DNA of 64,000 nt, taken from the NCBI RefSeq assembly GCF_010729105.1, contig NZ_AP022573.1, forward strand, positions 3,286,001-3,350,000, given 5' to 3'. This document shows, piece by piece, positions 40,067-48,954 of the stretch. Position 1 is the first letter of the stretch; every line of letters starts with the position of its first letter. The translations under genes were made by a program, and so were the position numbers. The notes under the pieces were generated by a model. That model had not been told where the DNA came from, did no database searches, and was given only the letters and a program-made list of their open reading frames with translations. The stretch is from Mycobacterium saskatchewanense (lineage in GTDB: Bacteria > Actinomycetota > Actinomycetes > Mycobacteriales > Mycobacteriaceae).

Positions 40067-41419
40067 ATGACGCTCTTCGAGCTGCTCCCCTCGTTGCGGC
40101 ACGGGTTGAACCCGCACCTCGACCGCGCGATCTGGCCGCTGAGCGCCTACGTCGACGCGTCGGGCCGGCTCTGCGTCGGAGGTGTGCCCACCACCGAGAT
40201 CGCGGACACGTTCGGCACCCCTGCCCACGTGGTCGACGAGGAAGACTTCCGCGCCCGCATCCGGTGCTACCGCGCCGCGCTGCCCGACGCCGAGGTGATC
40301 TACGCGGGCAAGGCCCTGTTGAGCGTCGCCGTGGCCGGTTGGGCGGCCGCCGAGGGCGCCGGAGTCAATGTCTGCTCGGCCGGCGAGCTCGCCACCGCGC
40401 TGGCCGCCGACGTGCCGCCGGCGCGCATCGTCCTGCACGGCAACGCGAAGACCGCGGCCCAGCTCGACGATGCGGTTACCGCAGGGGTGGGGCGCGTGGT
40501 GATCGACGCCCCGAACGAGATCGCGCTGCTGGCCGGCCGGGTGCGCCGCCGACAGCGGGTGCTCCTTCGGGTGATCCCCGACGTCGGAGGCGGGCCGCAC
40601 GACCAGAGGTTCGGCTTCACGCTCGCGGACGGCCAGGCGTCCGGCGCGATCAAGCGCATCCTGGGCCAGCAGTGGCTGGACCTGGGCGGCCTGCACTGCC
40701 AACTCGGTTCGCAGCTCACCGACGCCGCGCCCTACGGGGAAGCCGTCCGGCAGATGATCGCACTCATGGCCGAGGTCCGCGAGCGCCATCAGGTGGTGCT
40801 CACCGAGTTGAACCTCGGCGGCGGGCAGGCCGTGCCGTGCTCGTCCGGCGAGCCGGAGCTCAACCCCCGGGCGCTCGCCGCGGCGATCGAAACCGCACTC
40901 GAGACCGTCTGCGCCGAGCATCGGTATCCCCGCCCGCGCATCGCGATCGAGCCCGGGCGGGCGATCGCGGCGCGCGCCGGGATCACGCTGCACCGGGTCA
41001 TCGCCGTCAAGCGCCAGCAGGGCGGGCGGACGCTCGTCGCGGTGGACGGCGACGTCGGCCGGCATGCGCCCGGCGCGGCCCGGGGCGCCAAACAGACTGT
41101 GGCACTGGCAAACCGGCATCTGCCGACCGCCACGGCGCCCGTCACGGTACTGGGGCGGCACGGACAAGCCGGTGACGAGATCGCCCGCGACGTGGAACTG
41201 CCGGCCGACATCCACCCGGGCGACCTGCTGGCGGTCGCGTGCACTGGTGCATACCACTACTCGACCGGGTCGGGCCGCAATCTGGCCGGCCACCCTCCGC
41301 TGATCGGCGTGGTCGGCGGCCGCTCCCAGGAGTTGGTGCGCCGCGAGACCGTCGCGGACCTGCTGGCGCGCGATAGCGGTTGGTCTCCGGGCACCCGGGA
41401 AGCACGCCATGCTGGCTGA
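40067..41419 (+). CDS. PLP-dependent decarboxylase, diaminopimelate/ornithine decarboxylase (LysA-like) family
   Basis: The 450-residue fold-III PLP enzyme has PLP-Lys82 in VIYAGKALL, the substrate and phosphate motifs GLHCQLGSQ and ELNLGGGQA, EPGRAIAARAG, and the C-terminal CTGAY. The true lysA lies next to argS/thrA elsewhere in mycobacteria, so this is a second copy and may act on another amino acid. The ATG at 40067 has only a close GGAAG upstream. It overlaps the rhomboid gene by 11 bases. Confidence 0.8.
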   Translation: MTLFELLPSLRHGLNPHLDRAIWPLSAYVDASGRLCVGGVPTTEIADTFGTPAHVVDEEDFRARIRCYRAALPDAEVIYAGKALLSVAVAGWAAAEGAGVNVCSAGELATALAADVPPARIVLHGNAKTAAQLDDAVTAGVGRVVIDAPNEIALLAGRVRRRQRVLLRVIPDVGGGPHDQRFGFTLADGQASGAIKRILGQQWLDLGGLHCQLGSQLTDAAPYGEAVRQMIALMAEVRERHQVVLTELNLGGGQAVPCSSGEPELNPRALAAAIETALETVCAEHRYPRPRIAIEPGRAIAARAGITLHRVIAVKRQQGGRTLVAVDGDVGRHAPGAARGAKQTVALANRHLPTATAPVTVLGRHGQAGDEIARDVELPADIHPGDLLAVACTGAYHYSTGSGRNLAGHPPLIGVVGGRSQELVRRETVADLLARDSGWSPGTREARHAG

Positions 41420-42212
41420 CCACCCCGTGCGGGAAAGCTTCGGCCGGTGGACCGAAGTGGCGGCGCGGACCTTGGCCGGCGCGGCGTCGCTGCGGGTCAC
41501 CACGGCGTACGCCGTCGTCCTGCTCGCCGTCTCGGCCACCCTCACGGCCATGGGCCCGCACGCGCGGGCCGTCGCCGTGGGCCAGATGAGCACCAACCTG
41601 CACAACCTGGCGCACGGCCACCTGGCCACCCTGGTCGGCAGCGCGTTCGTCAACGACGGCGACGACGTCTACGTCTGGCTGCCGGGGCTGGTGTGCCTGT
41701 TGGCGCTCGGTGAAATCATTTGGCGGAGCACGGGTTTGGTGATCACGTTCGCGGTCGGCCACATCGGTGCGACGCTGGTGGTCGCCGTCGGTCTGGTCGG
41801 GGCGGTGGAGACGGGATGGGTCCCGGTCTCCGTAGCTCGTGCCACCGACGTGGGCATCAGCTATGGGGCGGTGTGCGTTCTCGGCGCCCTGACGTCCTCC
41901 ATACCGGTGCGCTGGCGGCCGGTGTGGATCGGCTGGTGGCTGGGCGTCGCGGTGGCCGCGACGTGGGTCGGAGACTTCACCGCCGTCGGTCACGTGCTGG
42001 CGCTGTTGCTGGGCTTCGCGCTGTCGTTCCGGTTGCGGTCGACCGAGCGGTGGACGCCCGTGCGGCTGATGCTGCTGCTCGTCGGCGCCGCGTTCGGCTA
42101 CGTGATGCTGTCCGGGTCGTGGGCGCTGGCTCCGGTCGCGGGCCTGGTCATGGCGCTCGCCGCGCAGTCGATCGACCAGATGGTCCGGTGGCGCAACGGC
42201 CGGTGGGCCTAG
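41409..42212 (+). CDS. Rhomboid-like intramembrane protein
   Basis: The 267-residue protein has about six transmembrane helices and the actinobacterial rhomboid-like pattern (STNLHNLAHGHLATLVGSAF near 60-80). A putative catalytic Ser151 lies in DVGISYG and His195 in AVGHVLALLLGF. Both dyad residues are in hydrophobic segments, so intramembrane serine proteolysis is plausible. Overlap with the decarboxylase gene implies coupled expression; a functional link is unknown. Confidence 0.72.
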   Translation: MLADHPVRESFGRWTEVAARTLAGAASLRVTTAYAVVLLAVSATLTAMGPHARAVAVGQMSTNLHNLAHGHLATLVGSAFVNDGDDVYVWLPGLVCLLALGEIIWRSTGLVITFAVGHIGATLVVAVGLVGAVETGWVPVSVARATDVGISYGAVCVLGALTSSIPVRWRPVWIGWWLGVAVAATWVGDFTAVGHVLALLLGFALSFRLRSTERWTPVRLMLLLVGAAFGYVMLSGSWALAPVAGLVMALAAQSIDQMVRWRNGRWA

Positions 42213-42217
42213 TCCGC

Positions 42218-43243
42218 CTACTGGCTCTTGCGATCGCGATCCTTGCTCGGCTGCACCCGCTTCGGCTCGCCCGGCATCTTCGGGTAGTTCGGGGGGTACG
42301 GCATGTCGCCGAGCCCGCGCTCCTCGTCGGCGGCGGCCATCTCCAGCAACGGGTCAATCGACTGGGCGACGTCGCGCATCGGGGCCCAGGGGTCCTCGCG
42401 GCGTCGCACCAGCTCGGGCACCGTCGCCATGGTGTAGTCGTCGGGCTCGGCGCCGGCGAGCTCGTCCCACGTGAGCGGGGTCGACACCGTCGCGATCGGC
42501 GTGGGCCGCACCGAGTAGGCCGACGCCATGGTGCGATCCCGGGCGTTCTGGTTGAAGTCGATGAAGATGCGCTTGCCGCGTTCCTCCTTCCACCAGGACG
42601 TCGTCACGGCGTCGGGGGCGCGGCGCTCCACCTCCCGGGCCAGCGCGATCCCCGCCCGGCGCACCTCCACGAAGTCCCAGTAGGGAGCGATCCGGAGGAA
42701 CACGTGAATCCCCCGGCCGCCCGAGGTCTTCGGGTATCCCACCAGGCCGAGCTCGTCGAGCAGCGGGTACAGCACGTCGAGCGCGACGGCCCGTGCCTCC
42801 TTGAACGCAACGCCGGGCTGCGGATCCAGGTCGACGCGCAGCTCGTCTGGGTGGTCGGTGTCCGGGCAGGTCACCTGCCACGGATGCAGCGTGACGGTGC
42901 CCATCTGCGCCGCCCACACGATCGCGGCCGGATGGGTGACCCGCAGCGTGTCCGCGGTTCGCCCGGACGGGAACGTCACCCGGCATGTCTCGAGGTAGTC
43001 GGGATGGTGCTGCGGTATCCGCTTCTGGTAAATCTCCTCGCCGTCGATGCCGTCCGGGAAGCGCTGCAGGTGTGTGGGCCGGTCCCGCAGCGAGATCAGC
43101 ATCGGGCCGCCGGCCACCGCGAGGTAGTACTCGACGAGCCGGCGCTTCGTGCCGCCGGAGCCCAGCTTGGGGAAATACACCTTGTCGGGACTGGTCAGCC
43201 GCACCGCGATGCCGTCGACGTCGAACTCTTCCGCAGCTGCCAT
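42218..43243 (-). CDS. polD1: LigD-type polymerase domain protein PolD1 (archaeo-eukaryotic primase family)
   Basis: The 341-residue stand-alone POL domain is related to the polymerase of LigD. It has the metal-binding Asp pair in LRVDLDPQPG, the block KTSGGRGIHVFL, and SWWKEERGKRIFIDFNQNARDRT. Orthologues (Rv3730c; M. smegmatis PolD1) add ribonucleotides and fill gaps in DNA repair. It is divergent from ligC with only 37 bases between starts. No nuclease or ligase domain is attached. Confidence 0.88.
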   Translation of the reverse strand: MAAAEEFDVDGIAVRLTSPDKVYFPKLGSGGTKRRLVEYYLAVAGGPMLISLRDRPTHLQRFPDGIDGEEIYQKRIPQHHPDYLETCRVTFPSGRTADTLRVTHPAAIVWAAQMGTVTLHPWQVTCPDTDHPDELRVDLDPQPGVAFKEARAVALDVLYPLLDELGLVGYPKTSGGRGIHVFLRIAPYWDFVEVRRAGIALAREVERRAPDAVTTSWWKEERGKRIFIDFNQNARDRTMASAYSVRPTPIATVSTPLTWDELAGAEPDDYTMATVPELVRRREDPWAPMRDVAQSIDPLLEMAAADEERGLGDMPYPPNYPKMPGEPKRVQPSKDRDRKSQ

Positions 43244-43268
43244 AGTCCGATTCCAGCACGCCGCCCGC

Positions 43269-43274
43269 CACAAT
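43269..43274 (+). promoter_or_regulatory. ligC: -10-like hexamer CACAAT of leaderless ligC
   Basis: The hexamer ends 6 bases before the ligC ATG at 43281. It differs from TANNNT at the first base. A similarly placed TGGAAT on the reverse strand precedes polD1. Confidence 0.35.
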
Positions 43275-43280
43275 GAACCC

Positions 43281-44360
43281 ATGGACCTCCCCGTGATGCC
43301 GCCGGTCTCCCCCATGCTGGCGAAATCGGTCGCGTCGATCCCGCCGGACGCGTCGTACGAGCCCAAGTGGGACGGTTTCCGGTCCATTTGCTTCCGCGAC
43401 GGCGACGAGGTGGAGCTGGGCAGCCGCAACGAGCGCCCGATGACACGCTATTTCCCCGAGCTGGTGGAGGCCGTCCGGGCCGAGTTGCCGGCACGCTGCG
43501 TGATCGACGGGGAGATCGTCGTTGCGACCGACCACGGCCTGGATTTCGAAGCGCTGCAACAGCGCATCCATCCGGCCGACTCGCGGGTGCGCATGCTGTC
43601 GAAGGCGACGCCGGCGTCCTTCATCGCCTTCGATCTGCTTGCCGTCGGCGACGACGACTACACCCGACGCCCGTTCACCGAACGGCGTGCCGCCCTGGTC
43701 GACGCGCTCGCGGGCGCCGGGCCCTCGATCCACATCACGCCGGCGACCACCGATCTGGAAACCGCACACCGGTGGTTCGAGGAGTTCGAGGGGGCCGGCC
43801 TCGACGGCGTCATCGCCAAGCCGCTGACGGTCACCTATCAGCCGGACAAGCGCGTGATGTTCAAGGTCAAGCACGAGCGGACCGCCGACTGCGTGGTCGC
43901 CGGGTATCGCGTGCACAAGTCCGGCGGCGACGCCATCGGATCGCTGCTGCTGGGCCTCTACCAGGGGGACGGGCAGCTGGCCTCGGTCGGTGTGATCGGC
44001 GCCTTCCCAATGGCCGAGCGGCGGCGGCTGTTCACCGAGCTGCAGCCCCTCGTCACGAGCTTCGAGGGCCATCCGTGGAACTGGGCCGCCCACGAAGCCG
44101 GCGAGCGGACGCCGCGCAAGAACGAATTCTCACGCTGGAACGCCGGAAAGGACCTCTCGTTCGTGCCGCTGCGGCCCGAGCGCGTCGTCGAGGTCCGCTA
44201 TGACCACATGGAGGGTGCGCGGTTCCGCCACACCGCCCAGTTCAACCGATGGCGCCCCGACCGCGACCCGCGCTCGTGCACTTATGACCAACTCGAGCAA
44301 CCGCTGACCTTCAGCCTCGGGGACATCGTGCCGGGTCTGGGCTCCGCCCAGGTGGGTTGA
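43281..44360 (+). CDS. ligC: ATP-dependent DNA ligase LigC
   Basis: The 359-residue ligase has the nucleotidyl-transferase lysine Lys29 in motif I (KWDGFRS), motif III-like FIAFDLLAVG, motif IV DGVIAKP and motif V MFKVKHERTADCVV, followed by an OB domain. Mycobacterial LigC is a minor end-joining and repair ligase. Together with the divergent polD1 it forms a polymerase-ligase repair pair. Length matches Rv3731 (about 358). Confidence 0.95.
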   Translation: MDLPVMPPVSPMLAKSVASIPPDASYEPKWDGFRSICFRDGDEVELGSRNERPMTRYFPELVEAVRAELPARCVIDGEIVVATDHGLDFEALQQRIHPADSRVRMLSKATPASFIAFDLLAVGDDDYTRRPFTERRAALVDALAGAGPSIHITPATTDLETAHRWFEEFEGAGLDGVIAKPLTVTYQPDKRVMFKVKHERTADCVVAGYRVHKSGGDAIGSLLLGLYQGDGQLASVGVIGAFPMAERRRLFTELQPLVTSFEGHPWNWAAHEAGERTPRKNEFSRWNAGKDLSFVPLRPERVVEVRYDHMEGARFRHTAQFNRWRPDRDPRSCTYDQLEQPLTFSLGDIVPGLGSAQVG

Positions 44361-44446
44361 CGGCGTCTTTCCCGTCGCTGCGCTGCTGCCCGGATAAGTG
44401 CTGGGTCGGGGGTTTAGCCCCGGCCCAGCCCGGGCACGCGAACGGC

Positions 44447-44815
44447 ATGTCTGTCACAGCGTTTCAGGATCTGCCTTTGGCGGACCGCGACCGGAAATGG
44501 GACGGCGACTCCGCCGAGAAGCGTGTTCGCAAGTGGGCCAACGCCGAGGAGGCGCCGAATCAGAAGTACCGCGACGCCCACGTCTGGTACGACGGCGAGA
44601 AGAAGGACAATTTCACCGCATACAAGCTGCTCATCGCCGACGTCATCGGCGGCGAACTGAAGGCGGTGCCGCGCGGGGTCATGGCGGCCGGCGCGATCAT
44701 GGATGGCGCGCGCGGCGGCGTCGACCTGCCGGAAAAGGATGTCGACCGGGTGAAGAGCCACTTGGCCAAGTACTACAGGAAGATGGACGAAACCCCGCCC
44801 TGGGAGCGCGATTAG
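44447..44815 (+). CDS. Conserved hypothetical protein
   Basis: The 122-residue hydrophilic protein has a compact helix-rich core (RVRKWANAEEAPNQKYRDAH, YKLLIADVIGGEL, AVPRGVMAAGAIMDGARGGVDLP) and ends KYYRKMDETPPWERD. The sequence looks conserved and enzyme- or capsid-like, but I cannot assign a family. It follows ligC by 86 bases. The ATG at 44447 is preferred over upstream codons, whose translation is Cys/Gly/Pro noise. Confidence 0.65.
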   Translation: MSVTAFQDLPLADRDRKWDGDSAEKRVRKWANAEEAPNQKYRDAHVWYDGEKKDNFTAYKLLIADVIGGELKAVPRGVMAAGAIMDGARGGVDLPEKDVDRVKSHLAKYYRKMDETPPWERD

Positions 44816-44821
44816 CCTCGT

Positions 44822-44883
44822 CGCGAGCGTCCGCGTTTGTACACCCAACACGGCGTGTCGCCGTACAGACACGGTCGCTCGCG
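44822..44883. repeat. 62-base imperfect palindrome between convergent genes
   Basis: Arms CGCGAGCG-T-CCG and CGG-T-CGCTCGCG pair with single T/T mismatches, followed by GTTTGTAC against GTACAGAC, around a central GC-rich loop. It fills the gap between the convergent genes ending at 44815 and 44898, and could terminate transcription both ways. It resembles dispersed mycobacterial intergenic hairpins. Confidence 0.7.
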
Positions 44884-44897
44884 CCAAGAAAAATGAG

Positions 44898-46130
44898 CTA
44901 GACCTCGACCGCCAGCGTTGACAGGCCGCGCAGCGTGACGTTGGCCTTGTACTCCGGTTCGCCGGCCAGGCGCGCCGACGGGAAGCGGGCCGTCAACGCC
45001 GACAGCGCGACGCCGGCTTCCAGGCGGGCCAGCGGGGCGCCCAGGCAGTAGTGCGCCCCGCGGCCAAACCCGAGATGCCGCAACACTTCCCGATCGGGGT
45101 CGAAGGTATCCGGCGAAGCGAACTCCGCCGGATCGCGGTGCGCCGCGGCCAACAGCAGCATCATCACGTCACCCGCTGGCACGTCCACGCTCCCGATCGT
45201 CATGTCGGCTCCGGCAACGCGCCCGACCAGCTGCACGGGTGGGTCGTAACGCAACGTTTCCTCGACGATGGCGGGCGCCCGAGCGGCGTCGGCGCTAAAC
45301 GCCCTCCACTGCGCCGGGTCGCGCAGCATGGCCAGGATCGCATTGCCGATGAGGTTCACCGTGGTCTCGTGCCCCGCGATCAGCAGCAGGTTACAGGTGG
45401 AGACGATCTCCTCCTCGGTCAGCTGGTCGCCGGATTCCTCGACCGCGATCAGCAACGACAACAGGTCGTCCCCGGGCTGCGCGCGACGGCGGTCGATCAG
45501 GTTGTGGAAGTAACCACGCAGCCACGCGCCGGCCTGCATGCGCTGGTTCACCACTTCCCGCGGCACGCCGGTGATGGTAGAGAACGGGTCGAGAGCCTGC
45601 GCCAGCACCGCCGACGCCTGGCCGAACTGCGGCTCGTCCTCCAGCGGGACGCCGAGCAGCCGGCAGATCACCGCCACGGGCAGCGGATAGGCGAAGTCGC
45701 TGACGACATCGAAGCGACCCTGCTCGGCGATGCCAGCCAGCAATCCGTCGACCAGGCCCTCGATGTCGGGTTGTAACGCGCTGACGACCTTCGGCACAAA
45801 GGCCTTGCTGACCAGCCTGCGTAACCGGGTGTGGTCGGGCGGATCGAGGAACAGGAACCCCGGCGGAATTTGGCGGGGCCCCACCAGGCCGTCCTCGATC
45901 TGGCGCTTCGTGACCGTCGAATTCGTGTTGTCGCTGCTCGACGACGGGTGGCGCAGCACGTCGTCGCAGTCGCGGTAGCCCGAGAAGACGACCAGATGGG
46001 ACTCGGGCAGTTGCACCGGCCCGCGGTCACGGAACTGCGCGTAGACCTCGTACGGGTCGGCGCGGTTGGCCGGGTCCAGCAGCTGCAGCAGCATCCCATT
46101 CGATTCGGCTTGCGCCGACGCGGTCGTCAT
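44898..46130 (-). CDS. Cytochrome P450
   Basis: The 410-residue P450 is complete: I-helix LLIAGHETT, ExxR in VEETLRYDPP, PERF-like region FDPDRE, and haem loop FGFGRG-type GFGRGAHYCLGAPLAR with the Cys ligand. It is the last gene of the reverse-strand cluster that begins with the acyl-CoA ligase at 51852. The substrate is not predictable. Unlike the P450 at 36055-37255, its frame is unbroken. Confidence 0.92.
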   Translation of the reverse strand: MTTASAQAESNGMLLQLLDPANRADPYEVYAQFRDRGPVQLPESHLVVFSGYRDCDDVLRHPSSSSDNTNSTVTKRQIEDGLVGPRQIPPGFLFLDPPDHTRLRRLVSKAFVPKVVSALQPDIEGLVDGLLAGIAEQGRFDVVSDFAYPLPVAVICRLLGVPLEDEPQFGQASAVLAQALDPFSTITGVPREVVNQRMQAGAWLRGYFHNLIDRRRAQPGDDLLSLLIAVEESGDQLTEEEIVSTCNLLLIAGHETTVNLIGNAILAMLRDPAQWRAFSADAARAPAIVEETLRYDPPVQLVGRVAGADMTIGSVDVPAGDVMMLLLAAAHRDPAEFASPDTFDPDREVLRHLGFGRGAHYCLGAPLARLEAGVALSALTARFPSARLAGEPEYKANVTLRGLSTLAVEV

Positions 46131-46160
46131 GCAGCCATTGTGCCCGCAACCGGGACCGGC

Positions 46161-47066
46161 TCAGCGGCGCAGAAATTTCACGATGTCCCCGGCCAGCTCT
46201 TCGCCGGCGTCCTCCTGCAGGAAGTGGCCGGCACCGTGGATCACGGGATGATCGATGCCCTGGGCGCCGCGCATCTCACGCCGGAAGATCGCGCCCATCG
46301 GCCCGGTGATGGGATCACTGTCGCTGAAGGCGACGAGCATGGGCGTCGGGCTGACGGACAGCTTCGTCCACGCCGCCTTGTTGGCCGCCGCCGCCGGATC
46401 CTCGGGAGAGGTCGGCACCAGCCCCGGCATGGCGCGCGGACCGGCGCAGTATTCGTCGGAGGGGAATGGTGCGTCGTAACCCGCGCGGACCTCGTCGCTC
46501 ATCTGCTGGCGGCACCCGCCCTGCACGAACCAGCCGACGTTCAGCGTCGGCGTCGTCGTGATGGCCTCGCGGAAGCGCCACCACACCTCGGCCATCGACT
46601 GTTCCCCGTTGGGCAGGCCGGTGTTCGCGACCACCAGCCGGGAAAACCGTTCGGGATGCTCGGCGGCCAGCCGCAACCCGATCAGCCCGCCCCAGTCCTG
46701 TCCGACCAGCGTCACGTTCCGGAGGTCGAGCACGTCGAACGCGAGGGCGCGCATCCACTCGACGTGACGCGCATAGGTGTGGTCTTCCCGGCGGGTCGGC
46801 TTGTCGGAACGACCGAACCCGACGAGGTCCGGGCAGATCACGCGGTGGCCGGCGGCGACGAGGATCGGGATCATCTTGCGGTACAGGTACGACCATGACG
46901 GCTCGCCGTGCAGCATGAGCACGGGGTCCGCGTCGCTCGGCCCGTCCTCGACCCACGCGACCCGCAGCTCGCCGCCCTCGGCGTCGGGTATCTCGGAATA
47001 CCTTGGCGCATAGGGAAAATCGGGCACGTCGTCGAAGCGCTCGTCGGGAGTTCGCAAGGTCTGCAT
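46161..47066 (-). CDS. Haloalkane dehalogenase (alpha/beta hydrolase)
   Basis: The 301-residue hydrolase has the oxyanion/halide motif HGEPSWSYLYR (53-63), nucleophile Asp124 in VGQDWGG (the following Trp125 is the halide ligand), acid Asp251 or Asp249 in FSDSDP, and His281 in GAGHFLQED. It resembles the mycobacterial DhmA/DmbB (Rv2296-like) enzymes. The ATG has AAGGGA upstream and starts 3 bases after the Nudix stop. Confidence 0.9.
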   Translation of the reverse strand: MQTLRTPDERFDDVPDFPYAPRYSEIPDAEGGELRVAWVEDGPSDADPVLMLHGEPSWSYLYRKMIPILVAAGHRVICPDLVGFGRSDKPTRREDHTYARHVEWMRALAFDVLDLRNVTLVGQDWGGLIGLRLAAEHPERFSRLVVANTGLPNGEQSMAEVWWRFREAITTTPTLNVGWFVQGGCRQQMSDEVRAGYDAPFPSDEYCAGPRAMPGLVPTSPEDPAAAANKAAWTKLSVSPTPMLVAFSDSDPITGPMGAIFRREMRGAQGIDHPVIHGAGHFLQEDAGEELAGDIVKFLRR

Positions 47067-47069
47067 GGC

Positions 47070-47555
47070 TCATGTCCCTTCGGGTAGTCCGGCCAAATCC
47101 GGCTGCGACATCAGTCGATCGAGGAATCCCAACTGCCCCTTGAGCAGCTTCGTGCGTGCCCGCGCCACCGAGAACCAGCCAACGCGATCGATCTCGGGGA
47201 ATTCCCGCAGGGTGCCCGAGCCTCTTGGCCACTCGATCAGGAAGGTGTTGCTGCGTGTGTCGGTCACATCGAGGTCGCTGTGGACGGCGAAGGCGGTGAT
47301 GAGCTTGCCGCTGGGTTGTTTCAGCACACCGAGGTCCGTGCGCGGGCCTGGGGGCACCGCCAGACCGAGTTCCTCGGCGAACTCACGCTGTGCGACGTCC
47401 CAGGGATCCTCGCCATCGGTGTACTCGCCCTTGGGAATCGACCAGGCCCCGTCGTCCTTGCGGGCCCAGAACGGGCCGCCCGGGTGCGCGATCAGCACCT
47501 CGACAACGCCCTCGGACAGCCGGTAGACCAACACACCCGCGCTGAGCTTGGCCAA
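47070..47555 (-). CDS. Nudix hydrolase
   Basis: The 161-residue protein carries a complete Nudix box (GEYTDGEDPWDVAQREFAEELG, about residues 43-64). It corresponds to Rv3733c. The start is TTG at 47555, 3 bases after the acyltransferase stop, and gives MAKLSAGVLVYR as in homologues; translation is probably coupled. Substrate (a nucleoside diphosphate derivative) is unknown. Confidence 0.9.
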   Translation of the reverse strand: MAKLSAGVLVYRLSEGVVEVLIAHPGGPFWARKDDGAWSIPKGEYTDGEDPWDVAQREFAEELGLAVPPGPRTDLGVLKQPSGKLITAFAVHSDLDVTDTRSNTFLIEWPRGSGTLREFPEIDRVGWFSVARARTKLLKGQLGFLDRLMSQPDLAGLPEGT

Positions 47556-47558
47556 CCG

Positions 47559-48941
47559 TCACACCCCGGTCGCGCGTTCCAGGTCCTTCAGCGACGACTC
47601 CAGGTGCGCGAGCAGTCGCTGCAGGTGCGGCACGCTGCGCCGGCATCCGACCAGGCCGAAGTCCAGGTTGTCGGCGTTGCTGGCCAGGGTGATGTTGAGC
47701 GCCTGGCCGTCCAGCACGATGGAGAACGGGTAGTTGCCGTTGAGCCGGGCGCCCCCGTAGTACATCGGCTGGGTGGGCCCGGGCACATTCGAGATGACGA
47801 TGTTGAACGGCGGCCGCGTCGACGACACCCAACCTGGCACAGCCGCCAGGCTCAGCGATGCCATGTTCATCGCGGACAACGCCAAGGCCTGAAACCGTGG
47901 CAGCTGCGAGAACACCTTCTTGTTGTTGCGCATCGAGTCGCTGACCGTCTGCAACCGCTGCGCCGGATCGTCGGTGTCGGTCGCGAGGTTGCACAAGATC
48001 GCCCCAACCAGATTGCCACCGGCGTCGGCTTCGTCCTCGCTGCGCAGGCTCACCGGAACCATGGCGAGCAGCGGCGCGTCCGGCAGGGCGTTGTGCTCGA
48101 GCAGGTAGTAGCGCAGGGCACCGGAACACATCGCCAGGACGACGTCGTTGACCGTCGCTCCCGAGGCCTTCTTGACGTTCTTGATCCGCTCCAGCGACCA
48201 AGACTGCGCGGCGCAACGGCGGGCGCCCCCGATCTTGACGTTCAGCATGGTGCGCGGGGCGCCGAAGGGCAATGTCAGCCGCTGTTCGAGTAGCGCGGCG
48301 CGCGCCAGCGAGACGGTCGAAGGCCCAAGCGCCGCAACGGAACCCGCCGCCTGCAGCAGCGCGTTCAGCGGGGATGACGGTCGGCGCGTGCGCTTTCGCT
48401 TGGGCAGGCTCCACGGCGCACGAATCTCGTTGTCGGCCGGGTCATTCGACAGGGCGCGCTGCATCAGCTTCTGCGCCGAGACACCGTCGATCAGCGCGTG
48501 GTGCACCTTGGTGTAGATCGCGAACCGGCCATCTTTGAGGCCCTCGATGATGTGGGTTTCCCACAACGGGCGGTGACGGTCGAGCAGGCTGCTGTGCCAC
48601 CGCGACGTCAGCTCGAGAAGCTCGCGGACGCGCCCGGGCGACGGCAGCGCCGAGCGCCGGACGTGGTAGTCGATGTCGATGTCCTTGTCATACGACCAGC
48701 CGAGATTGGCGATCCCGCCGACGAACGTCGCGGGACGCTTGAGGAAGGTGGGTTGAAAGTCCCGCTGCGCAATCAACTGGTCGTACAACTCCCGAACGAA
48801 GCCGCGGCCGGCGCCGTCAGGCAGCTCGAACAACTGCAGCCCACCGACATGCATGGGGTGCTCGCGGGATTCTCCCATCAGGAAGATCGCGTCGGAGGGC
48901 GTCATCAGTTCCATCCACCCATTAGACCCCGGCAAAGTCAT
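47559..48941 (-). CDS. tgs2: Wax ester synthase/diacylglycerol acyltransferase
   Basis: The 460-residue WS/DGAT protein has the condensation-type active site HHALIDG (147-153), then PLLAMVPVSLR and NIVISNVPGP, and DFGLVGCRRSVPHL near the C terminus. It uses acyl-CoA to acylate diacylglycerol or fatty alcohols. It is syntenic with Rv3734c (Tgs2). I chose ATG 48941 because GAGGAGAG lies just upstream; ATG 48914 is the start used by some homologues. It lies 13 bases after the reductase gene. Confidence 0.9.
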   Translation of the reverse strand: MTLPGSNGWMELMTPSDAIFLMGESREHPMHVGGLQLFELPDGAGRGFVRELYDQLIAQRDFQPTFLKRPATFVGGIANLGWSYDKDIDIDYHVRRSALPSPGRVRELLELTSRWHSSLLDRHRPLWETHIIEGLKDGRFAIYTKVHHALIDGVSAQKLMQRALSNDPADNEIRAPWSLPKRKRTRRPSSPLNALLQAAGSVAALGPSTVSLARAALLEQRLTLPFGAPRTMLNVKIGGARRCAAQSWSLERIKNVKKASGATVNDVVLAMCSGALRYYLLEHNALPDAPLLAMVPVSLRSEDEADAGGNLVGAILCNLATDTDDPAQRLQTVSDSMRNNKKVFSQLPRFQALALSAMNMASLSLAAVPGWVSSTRPPFNIVISNVPGPTQPMYYGGARLNGNYPFSIVLDGQALNITLASNADNLDFGLVGCRRSVPHLQRLLAHLESSLKDLERATGV

Positions 48942-48954
48942 CACGCAACTCTCC

